A stretch of DNA of 64,000 bases from Aphis gossypii (Eukaryota; Arthropoda; Insecta; Hemiptera; Aphididae): positions 45,033,213 to 45,097,212 of the forward strand of contig NC_065531.1 in assembly GCF_020184175.1 (NCBI RefSeq), in the 5' to 3' direction. Below the pieces are notes generated by a model that ran no database searches, had not been told where the DNA came from, and saw only the letters and a program-made list of their open reading frames with translations. This document shows positions 1 to 9,450 of the stretch, piece after piece (position 1 is the stretch's first letter; each line of letters begins with the position of its first letter). A program made the translations under genes and the position numbers.

Positions 1-1496
1 TTTATTAGGAAAATTGATTTATGATTTTTAAAAAAAGTATTATATATTAACTAATCTAACAAAATATTATACACACAACAATCAACAATAATATGTTAAA
101 TTAAATATAATATTATATAATATAAAGACTAAAGTAAATCGCTTGAAATTTTAATTCTTTGTGATGTGACATGTTACTTTTGACAAAAATTTAGCTCATT
201 TAGTTACCTATGTGTTTAAAATTATTAAATACATTTTTGACATTATCATACAATGATATTATTATCACTAATGGGGTTAAATATATAACTTTATAACAAC
301 TATTTTTACAATATTTAACACGTATAACGTATATACATATAATAAATAAAACGTAAATGTAAAACTAGTTGAATACTGACACTGATAATTAAATCGAGCT
401 TTTACTCCTCCTCCGAGAATCTTATATTGGATGCAGTGCCACAACTACCAGGTTTTCAAGTTGAGCAAAGTACATCGGCTCCCAAACCGTTATAGGCCCC
501 CACGTCACCGATAACATTAGTGGCGTTAGGAATTTTTCTAGGGTGGGAATTAAATTTTTTTTAGTAGAAAACTGTAAACTTTATTAATTCGAAAAAAAAA
601 CTTACTTTTATGTTATTTTTATAGTTATATGAAATGCAAAATTATTGTCAGTCATAGATAAATGATAAATAAAATAAATAATACAATAAAATAACACAAT
701 TAAATTTAATACAGCTTATATTTTATATAGATGTAGTATTATTACAATTCATATTATAGTTATATACTTATATATGCCTAATGGAAATAAGTGTTTATTT
801 CTTATACCGTTATTATAGTTTTTAGTTATAGTACATGAAACAGGTTCATTTACATTCAAGTACAGAATAAAAATAGTTATTATACAAATATGTTAAACGA
901 AAATCAACGATGTTCAAGGAACGAAGTCGTATGTATAACTTAAAATGAAGTTTCATAATAGATTTATCGTGTTATGAAATATTACGAGATTTTAAAAGCG
1001 TTTTAACTGAATAAACAACTTTGTTTCATCGTTATATTTATTATCACACGCCTATAATTCTATTACTGTACGTCTATATGCGTCTAATGTCTATACCTAG
1101 TGTAAAATGCTTTTTTTTATCATTCTATTTAGTATTTACTCTAACTATTTTAGATAACATTGTAGAAAATAATTTTTCTTATTGTTAGTTATACGATTAG
1201 ATACAGAAAATCTTGAGTAAAAGGCATTGTAAAAATTACTATAAATTGTCGTAGGAAATAAAAACTAGGACTTATCAAATTTTACATTATATACTCTCTA
1301 CTGATACGATTTCTTGGGTATATGGTAACGTTAAATTATAATATACAGAATAGGTGTTTTTATGTTTGGTATTGTGTATTGGGTGTATACTGTATTATAT
1401 AAAATAAGTATGCCCAGTCTGAACACGAAACAATAAATTCATGATTATTATAGTATTATATGTATATACGTCGTAGGCATATTATATAGTAAAATC
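1..1496. other. AT-rich intergenic DNA, no gene seen
   Basis: No open reading frame of note on either strand and no recognisable domain. The stretch at about 395-545 is less AT-rich than its surroundings and could be an old repeat, but no ends were identified. Confidence 0.6.
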
Positions 1497-1669
1497 AGGC
1501 ATTTTACTAAATGCCTTTACAGGCTATAGTCAAAGAATTTAATTTTTATGCAATGACTTTATGATTTTATTAAATGACTAAGCATTTGACTGAAATGACA
1601 AGGCAGACGGTGGAATTGCATAAAAATTTAATTCTTTGACTATATGCCTGGGCTTTTGGTAAAATGCCT
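1497..1669. mobile_element. Inverted-repeat MITE-like element (about 173 bp)
   Basis: The left end (1497-1553) and the reverse complement of the right end (1669 back to about 1616) match over about 55 nt with few differences. Both start AGGCATTTTAC and share ATAGTCAAAGAATT and TTTTTATGCAA. The centre of about 60 bp is unique. This is the structure of a non-autonomous terminal-inverted-repeat transposon. No clear target-site duplication was found and the superfamily is not assigned. Confidence 0.75.
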
Positions 1670-2849
1670 TTTTTTTTATTATATGGCTACGAGATATATA
1701 CACCTAAAACACGGGCAATTTCATCGAAACACCATACATCACATATATAGGTAATATCATACAATTAAAATGTGTTGGTTGACTCGTGAGGAAATGAAAT
1801 ATTTTTATAGACTTTTATGCGCTAATTAATCGTGTTGTTAATGAGCATTTTGAATAATATATACGGTTTTAAAAGTAATAATAATAGAGCTGTAGTAAAT
1901 TGAAAAAAAAACGTCTCTGGTGAGCAAAGGGTGGCGGTGATGGCGTGTTTGATCTTTTGTCATTATCGAATTGTATACAACCATTCGTATATTTTTAAAC
2001 GTATTCTGTTATTCAAAAGGGATTACCTAAATACCGAGAAAAAAATTGAATCGATCCGTGTCATACGCTATTATAGATACTGTGTTATGGTATATACGCA
2101 AGTGTTTTCGCATTTGAATGCCATATTGTGTTCGTTCAATTGAATACAATTTCTATCATTGTACCTACCAGTTACTCGTACGTATATAAACGTTATAATA
2201 TGTATACATACTGGTTACATACATTCATATTTTTTCGCGACATTCGAAGTATAGAACACCACTCGCATTGAAATCGGTTACGTATTTTCGTATCGGTACT
2301 TGTACATTTCGGAGTTTCGGACGTTACAAAATCGTCGATATAATACATATATCCTATACACCCGATATCACCGATGTAGCTGTAAGCTACACAATATTAT
2401 ATACTTACCAATAGTTTACTACTATAATAACACATAAATATTAAATATTATACAATATATAATACATTACGTAACAAACGAGATCTATACCTATACAGTA
2501 TATATTGCAGTAGCGGGACCGAATCGGATCTGCGGTAAACTACCTACTACACCGGCACACCGCAGACTATAAACATTGAAAATATCGGTGCATAAAAGCT
2601 GCGTATTATACAGCACAACATGCGGTGTGGACCGGTGCAAAACATTAGTGTGAGCTTATATATACGTCATATATATTATTACGTATACGATAAATATTAC
2701 GAGTTTTGCAATGCGATTTTGGTGGTAGCATATAAGACAATCGCGAAATCTCGGTTAGGTTTGGCGCATCATCGAGTTCTTTGCAATCCGTCGTCCTACT
2801 CTAATTCTCGGTCGGAGAGTTGAGAAATTAAAAACCTCTATACCTACAC
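1670..2849. other. AT-rich intergenic DNA, no gene seen
   Basis: Two short open frames (about 70 codons, at 1931 and 2620) have no recognisable domain, low-complexity composition and no supporting splice or start context. They are treated as chance. Confidence 0.55.
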
Positions 2850-3720
2850 ACAGCCGAACACTGTACGGCGAGCCGGCGTAATAATTATTTTGCGGGTCCT
2901 CTAGCGCTCGACCGACTTATCTATTCCGCACACGCGAAACACCACGGTTGACAAATAAATTGTATATTGTTCTCCCCAAAATAAAAATAAAAAAAAAAAC
3001 AAATAACTCTGTCAAGTCACGGCGGCGGACTACCTATACAGTCGCTGTTATTACGCGTTCGCGGGGATTATCCGCGCCCAAATAGCCGGCTATATACCTA
3101 ACTATAGGTATATACGCGTCTCGGGCGAGACAGAGAAATCTCTCTCTATACCGTCGTATAGTCCGCGGGCGCGCTTCGATGTGTTTATACACGCGGTATT
3201 GTGCGTTCGAAACAGGTATGTGTTTTATTTTCTCTCCCTCCGGCTGTACGGGCCTCGAGGGCGAAGGCTGCCGAGACGACGGCTGAGGGTCGACGGTAAG
3301 GATTTCTTTCCTTTCGTATATATAATAACGATAATAATAATAATATGTGGTGCTAGCGGCTCCGAGTTTCCCCTCTTCGACGAGGCTCTGAGGGACACGG
3401 TCGGCACACACACACAGACGTACCTAAAAACGACCAGCCGCCGTCGCCGAGCGTGCAACGGCAGTGGCGGCGGCGGAGCCTGTCAAACGTTGACAAGTGG
3501 TCCGCCCGAATTGGCGTGCAACACGAAACGCACATCACACACGCACACACACGAGCGCACAAGAAGGCGGCGGGTACAGACCATAGAAAAACGTACATAC
3601 CTGCTGGCAGAAGCAGCTGCACCTCAACTATAATCTTCCCTATCCGCCCACCCACCCGCCCTCCGAGGTAACCGCTCCACCGCCATCGCCACTGCGACAT
3701 GCCATTCCCCACCCATTCCT
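2850..3720. promoter_or_regulatory. Orphan CpG-rich block, candidate promoter / non-coding first exon
   Basis: GC and CpG content rise sharply against the AT-rich surroundings. Possible splice donors occur on the plus strand (AAACAG|GTATGT near 3213; GACG|GTAAGG near 3295) and on the minus strand (CCAGCAG|GTATGT near 3599). Open frames here (125-150 codons) overlap on both strands, are Arg/Pro/Ser-rich and match no family, so they look like compositional artefacts. The block resembles the region upstream of FBXL14 and may be the promoter or 5' UTR exon of a gene whose coding exons lie elsewhere. Direction is undetermined. Confidence 0.4.
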
Positions 3721-3751
3721 ACCCTATACACAAAGACCGTGTTTCAACCTG

Positions 3752-3752
<1 letters not shown>

Positions 3753-3782
<30 letters not shown>
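3753..3782. repeat. (CA)n microsatellite
   Basis: About 15 uninterrupted CA dinucleotides. A second short (GT)n run lies at 3853-3868. Confidence 0.9.
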
Positions 3783-3786
<4 letters not shown>

Positions 3787-3869
3787 CCACCACCGGTCTC
3801 CCATTATTTTAATCATTATAATTACGCATAATAGGAGTAGGTACCATTATTGTTGTGTGTGTGTGTGTT

Positions 3870-5885
3870 TATATTATATAAAAGTATATAATATATATTA
3901 TTTAATAAAAAATCTTTTAGAAAAAAAAATATATAATAATAACAAAGGCTTGCGTGATGCTAAATAGTTTTGAAAAATAATGATTTTTCGTTGTTCTTTT
4001 TTTACATCTAATATCGTTAATTTATAATAAAGGACTACTAGTGTGGCGTTATCGGGGATGATACATAATATTATTTCCAAACGAAATCGAATCGTTACGT
4101 TTCATATTGGATAACCGATGTACAATGGTCAATGACATTTTCTCTAATACTTACCTATACACTAATCCATCATCACAGTATAGCGAGCGTAGACTGCGAC
4201 GTGAAAAGAATAAGGTCGTCGTCGTCTACGGGTACGGAAATTATACAAAAAAATTGAATTCCTGTAGCTACAGTTGCATATATTATATTATTAAATCAGC
4301 CTAAATAATGTTATAACGTAGAATATAGGAGGGCCTGGAGAAGTATACCTGCGGCTGCGAATTATATTATTATATAGAAACAGAACCGTGAAATTCCTAA
4401 CATGTACATGTAACTCCGATTCGGTTACCCGACACTGGTCTCATTTTCCTATAAAATACGATACATTTTTTTTTTTTCAAATGAGAAAAATATAATATCA
4501 CACATGTTGTATTCCATCATATCGATGCCCGATCGTTTTTCTTGCTAGACCGCAGACGCTGATGACGTATTTTATACAATACCATTTTTATAATTGAACT
4601 TAAATATCTAATGATGTTTTAAAGATGTTCTTAAAATTACCTGTGTGATGCGAAAAAAGAAATCGTGTCCAACAATATAACTGCAGTCCAATTTATCGGT
4701 ACCAGTCGTCTGTATTTGTATATTTAACAAAAAAAAAATACCGACGAACGAAACCATAATTAATTGAAAATAAATATGATCCATACTCCATATTAATATG
4801 AAGGGTTGTTTTTTTTTGTATGGAAAAATAATAATCCGTAACTTATGCTCGATAATAATAAAAATAAAAAATAAAATTATACTCGCGTAACACGAACTTC
4901 TCATAATTAATTTTAAATTTTCATTAGTTCAGACATTCGTATTAATTTGTGTGTATTAAACTTAATATTCAATAATATGATTAATTAATTCTTTATCTAA
5001 TAACTCCGTGTTTAACAACACAAGTGCAAACACTTTTTGTACCTATATATGAATAAAATAATATAATACTAAACTTGACAATCCGCCACACTTGACAGAA
5101 CTTAAATTACAGATAAAATGACGTACCGGTACCTACCTAAACCGGCCATTTATAATATCTATATCGGTTATCTATGAACCAAGCAGCTTTTGTTCTCTGC
5201 ACAGTATTCTTAAATTCTACATAGGTAACAATATTGAAGATCGATTTTTGGATAAAATAAAACACGTAAAAACAAATAAATAAAAACCATGGTTAATAGG
5301 TATAATTATTGTTGTTCTTAAATATATATCAATTTTTTAACAAAAATATTTTATATACAAATTTTTTCATAATGACAATAGTCTACAGTGTTTTAATCAT
5401 CTGGATTCCATCTAGGTCACCTAGTGAGTGGTAACTAGGAATAATGTCAAGGCTCGTAATGTTACGTCGTTTTTATTTTTTATTTTTACCTACCTACATA
5501 TATGTATATAGTTTTCGCGAACACAAGTCACAATTAAAAATTAATAATAGGTAATCATAATAATCATAATAATAATAATAACCAATCCGTTTGGCTTCAC
5601 ACATTGAGCAAAAAAACGTTTAGTCTAAATTGCATTCGCAACGAAAAAACAAACATAGGTAAGTCTTAAGTTAATGTTTTTTCGTATCGTTCATAGATTT
5701 AACATTATACAAACAATTAAAAGCATTTTTATTCAACAAATAGTGGACGTGCGGTTAAACAAAATAACATTATATATAAAAAGAAAAGAGACCTAAACAA
5801 TGTATTGGTAATTTTTTTTTTTATAAGTACGTTCAAATATATAGATTGTCTGATCTCTGTTGAGCTTATATATAATAATAAAAAA
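3870..5885. other. AT-rich intergenic DNA, no gene seen
   Basis: Short open frames only (60-98 codons), rich in Ile, Lys, Tyr and Phe as expected from AT-rich non-coding DNA. No domain recognised. Confidence 0.55.
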
Positions 5886-5886
5886 G

Positions 5887-5911
5887 AATAATAATAATAA
5901 TAATAATAATA
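5887..5911. repeat. (AAT)n microsatellite
   Basis: Eight or so AAT/ATA trinucleotide units in an AT-rich setting. Confidence 0.85.
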
Positions 5912-6582
5912 AAAATATAAACGAAACAAAAATATTGGTTATAATTTTAATTACAAAGAAAAATAATAATAAACGGATAAAAAAAATTATTATAATAATA
6001 AAATACTTAGTAGATTTCTACCTTGTTATATTATTTATATAATATATTCTTTTTATAAGATGATGAGCATTAAACTAAATTATCACATTGATGTACAAAA
6101 TGTAAGTTATTGAACGGAATAGGGTAGAACTAGTATCTAGTTATAACAAAATAAGATGAGTCAGGTACCTAGTTCAAATGTAAAATGAATAGTACCTATT
6201 AGAAAAAAAAAAAATAATAATAATAGAGAAGCCAACGATGGATGGTTTAATTGCAAAATCTGTCAGCTTTGGAGTGTTATCGAAGGTCAAGATTAAGATA
6301 AAAACATAATGAAATAACGATTATACAATTTGTAATACAGAATTAACTAAGTGAAGTTGAAAAGGAACCTGACCTATAAGAATATTAAACTAACAATGAC
6401 TTTATGATTTATAGCTTTTCAAAATTATAATAATGATAATACATTTTGTTAAATGAACTCAAGATTTTACATGATCCAAGTTCAAGTAAAATGCTTGAGT
6501 TTCATTCATCATGAAAAATAATGTCATTAAAACATAAAAACTGCAGGAAAGCATGACAAATTTCTCAATTAGGTATGTAATA

Positions 6583-6588
6583 TTTATT
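6583..6588 (-). terminator. Candidate poly(A) signal of FBXL14
   Basis: First AATAAA hexamer on the minus strand downstream of the FBXL14 stop codon, about 230 nt beyond it. Inferred from position only. Confidence 0.45.
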
Positions 6589-6590
6589 AA

Positions 6591-6591
<1 letters not shown>

Positions 6592-6621
<30 letters not shown>

Positions 6622-6628
6622 CATGATG

Positions 6629-6663
<35 letters not shown>
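6592..6663. repeat. (AAT)n microsatellite within the predicted FBXL14 3' UTR
   Basis: About 24 trinucleotide units, interrupted once by TCATGATGAT. On the minus strand it reads (ATT)n. It lies between the FBXL14 stop codon (6815) and the first downstream AATAAA (minus strand, 6583-6588), so it is probably transcribed in the 3' UTR. Confidence 0.8.
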
Positions 6664-6665
<2 letters not shown>

Positions 6666-6814
6666 CTAATAATATATAATATGAATTAGATGTTGTCAAA
6701 TAGAAATGATGGCAGAACCCGATATTCTCAATAAAACATAATATGTTACTAACTTACCTAAATTATAAATATATATCACATATTGAAATGTTAAAAAACA
6801 AAATATTCCTTCGG

Positions 6815-8218
6815 TCATCTAAGCTGCCACAAGTCTTCATTGACTGTATCCCTCCTGATGTTTGGCATTTTTAGAATCTTCTCTTTGGCTTCTTTGGTGA
6901 TCTTTGTGCACCCGTACAGATCTATGGACCGCAACAGTTTGCACGAATCCGACAAATGCTCCAGACCCTTGTCGGTGACTGAGTTGCACTGGCCAATATT
7001 GAGCACCTCGAGGTTGCGAAGCGATTTCGATATGTACAGTATGCCGTCATCAGATATTTGGCATGAACCTAAGGACAGGGTGTGCAGGCCATATAACCCA
7101 TGGGAGACATGGAGAAGCGCCTGGTCGCCGATCTTATCACAGAACGACACGTTGAGGCTGCCCAACTTGGTGCAACCTTCGGACAGGTAACCGATGCCAA
7201 TGTCGGAGATGTTATCACAAGCACTCAGGTTTAGCTCGTCCAGAGTGTTCATGCGCGACACATAGTTGAGACCGGTGTCGGTGATGTTGACGCAGAAGCT
7301 CAGGTTGAGACTACGCAGGGAGCGCAAGCCCTCAGATACGTACTTGAGACCCTCATCGGTGATGTGCTGGCAGTCTTGTAGTCCCAGGAACTCGAGTTGC
7401 GAGTTGCCGTCGGTCGAGTCCTTGCTGGCGCCGCTGATGTGCGACAGGCCCACGTCAGACAGGTGCCAGCACGACCGCAGGTTGAGATACTTGAGTTTCT
7501 TGAGTTTGCGCGCGATGTGCGAGAAACCCTTGTTGGTGATGTACGAGCAGCCCTGGATCTCGAGGCGGGTGAGGCCGCGCAGGGTGTCGGCGATGCGTAT
7601 GAGACCGCCGTCGGTGAGCTGCTTGCACAGCGACAGGTTGAGTTCGGTAATGTTCGGGTGGTGTTCGAGGAACATCTGGTGCAGGTCCTCGTCCTTGATG
7701 TGGTAACAGCCGCTCATGTTCAGCGACACCAGGTTGGGCACGTTCTGGACGATCTCGCGCAGACACTTGTACCGGGACACGGACAGCACCTGGATGCGCT
7801 TGATGCCGCGCTGCTTGAGGCTCTCGTACATGGGATGCGACGACCGGCACATGTCGATCTTGGCCTCGACGCCGCGCCACACCGACTTGTACCAGGCGGC
7901 CTCGCGCCACGCGGTGCACACCTGGGCGGCGCGGCCCTTGTCCGGCACGTCCAGATAGCTGAAGATCAACGCCAGTATTTCGGGGTACAGCCTGTGCACG
8001 TGCGTGGGACGGTTCTCGTCGTACTGGCACCCGCCGGCCATGGTCCGCCGTTCCACTGCCGTCGACGACTTGACCTTGCGCGCGGCCACGGGCTGAACGT
8101 GCGCCTGGTACGGCTGCACCCGGTACGGCTGGAACCGCGAGATGTGCCTGTACGAGATGGGCACCTCCGTGAAGCCACCCAACTCGTCCATGATGGTTCC
8201 GTACGGCCCCGCCGACAT
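6815..8218 (-). CDS. FBXL14: F-box/LRR-repeat protein 14 (Partner of paired orthologue)
   Basis: Substrate-recognition subunit of an SCF (Skp1-Cullin1-F-box) E3 ubiquitin ligase. In Drosophila the orthologue Ppa promotes degradation of Paired; the vertebrate protein acts on Snail-type factors. The protein is 467 aa in one uninterrupted exon. A Gln/Pro/Arg-containing N-terminal extension (about residues 1-72) precedes the F-box (about 74-118, with YPEILALIFSYLDV and the family block DKGRAAQVCTAWREAAW). About eleven cysteine-containing leucine-rich repeats follow (about 140-445; repeated LNLS.C..ITD.GL motifs), ending in DLYGCTKITKEAKEKI and a short tail DLWQLR. Vertebrate FBXL14 starts almost at the F-box, so the extension is extra. 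The frame stays open six codons further upstream, but only to a GTG, so the ATG at 8218 is taken as the start. Coding GC is far above the surrounding DNA. No breaks were seen. Confidence 0.95.
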   Translation of the reverse strand: MSAGPYGTIMDELGGFTEVPISYRHISRFQPYRVQPYQAHVQPVAARKVKSSTAVERRTMAGGCQYDENRPTHVHRLYPEILALIFSYLDVPDKGRAAQVCTAWREAAWYKSVWRGVEAKIDMCRSSHPMYESLKQRGIKRIQVLSVSRYKCLREIVQNVPNLVSLNMSGCYHIKDEDLHQMFLEHHPNITELNLSLCKQLTDGGLIRIADTLRGLTRLEIQGCSYITNKGFSHIARKLKKLKYLNLRSCWHLSDVGLSHISGASKDSTDGNSQLEFLGLQDCQHITDEGLKYVSEGLRSLRSLNLSFCVNITDTGLNYVSRMNTLDELNLSACDNISDIGIGYLSEGCTKLGSLNVSFCDKIGDQALLHVSHGLYGLHTLSLGSCQISDDGILYISKSLRNLEVLNIGQCNSVTDKGLEHLSDSCKLLRSIDLYGCTKITKEAKEKILKMPNIRRDTVNEDLWQLR

Positions 8219-8461
8219 GGCGTGTCGTCCGCGCACTGGCGCTGGTCGTAGGTGTCACTCGTCACCGTCGGCGGTGCGTGTGCCGCGGCGAGCGCCGACA
8301 CGGCGTTGCGGCTCGCGTTCCTTCCGCGAACACTCTGAGGGGCCGCGTCAGCAACGCATCGCGAAATCGGCGGAGACGACGACGACGACGACGGCGGCGG
8401 CAACGCACTTCATGGCGGAGCGAACGGCGTTAAGAAAAAAAAAAAAAAAAAAAAACTTACA
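8219..8461 (-). other. Ppa leader: FBXL14 5' leader with a probable 126-bp intron
   Basis: On the minus strand a strong donor (TTGTCT|GTAAGT, intron from 8460) is followed at once by about 21 T residues. A good acceptor with a branch-like CTGAC lies about 15 nt upstream (GCGGCCCCTCAG, intron end 8335). This predicts a small 5' UTR intron at 8335-8460 and a leader exon at 8219-8334. No transcript data support it. Confidence 0.45.
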
Positions 8462-9450
8462 GACAATAATCGTCGTTTACGACTAATATTTAATACGGGG
8501 GGAGATTGGGGAAAAAATATTAATAAATCTACGATCACGATCGCGCGCACAATCGAAATGCGACCGTATCGCGAAATATATTATGATATTGAACACTTTT
8601 GTCGTATCGCGGATACGCACGTCACGAGAGCGTATACCGTACTGACGACGGTAACGGGGGAACGGGTCGGACAAAAAAACCGTGTACTACACTGCGTGTG
8701 TGTGTGCGTGCGTGCGCGTATGTGTGCGCGCGTGTGTGTGGCGATATTTCAAACGAACGGTCTCGTCGGTGGGGGGCGACCGTCACGTCGTCGTCCGGTG
8801 CGGAGGGAGCGAGCAGAGTGTTTGTGTTGGTTCCAAACGGTGGAGGGGACGGTTACGACCGCGAACGAGCGAGAGAGTCGAACGGAGCGCGCGCGGAGGG
8901 ATAGAGAGCGCGAACGAGTGGGTTAGGGAGCGAGAGTACGAGAGAGGTGTGGCGGAGCGATCGGTGGGTGAGAGAGACGCCGACGCGGCGTCGGTCGCGT
9001 TCGGTCGGAGTCGCCGCCGCCGCCGCCGGTGCTGCCATCCGACGACAGCCGCGTTTCTCGACTCGTTCTCGTCCGTTGTCGTGACGTCGTCTTTCAACCT
9101 TCGCGGCTTCGCCGCTTGTGTGCCCGCTCCGACGGCCGATGTTCGCGAACGTCTTTTTACCGTATTCGACTTTGCTCTCGGGTATGTCGCACGACGTGTG
9201 TTTTGTCGGCGGACCGGTGTCGTCTGCGTACGAGAGCGAATTCCTCTACGGACGGGTTGAGTCGGGTCTTCTTTTTGTCGGGTTTTGGGGGGGGGAGGGC
9301 ACCGTAGTCGCGAGCCGTCACGTTTTTTTCCCTCGTCCGAGTCCCGTGACGGGTACGAATGTGTGGCGGCGAGTGCCGTCGTCGAGTCGTGGTGGAAAGA
9401 CACCTCGAGGCTTACAAATTTACGACGGGTAGTGTGTGAGTTTAAAATGG
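8462..9450 (-). promoter_or_regulatory. CpG-rich promoter / 5' UTR region of FBXL14
   Basis: GC- and CpG-rich stretch directly upstream of FBXL14, dense in CGA/CGT/GCG words and purine-rich GAGAG runs. Open frames on both strands (up to 239 codons) are Arg/Ser-rich, overlap each other and match nothing known, so they are shadows of composition. The region probably holds the FBXL14 transcription start and first exon. It could also serve a divergent plus-strand transcript. Confidence 0.5.
8693..8740. repeat. 48-nt perfect alternating pyrimidine-purine tract
   Basis: Every step from 8693 to 8740 alternates pyrimidine and purine (TG, CG and one TA). Such (TG/CG)n tracts favour left-handed Z-DNA. 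It sits in the CpG-rich FBXL14 upstream region. Confidence 0.85.

Noticed and set aside
3034..3712. Several overlapping frames of 72-150 codons
   Set aside because: Arg/Pro/Ser-rich frames on both strands of a CpG-rich block, mutually exclusive and without homology signs.
8219..8236. Longer FBXL14 start (six extra codons)
   Set aside because: The extended frame begins with GTG, not ATG. The first ATG is at 8218.
7397..8258. Large open frames overlapping FBXL14 (both strands)
   Set aside because: Shadows of the GC-rich coding sequence. They are low-complexity in composition and have no domain.
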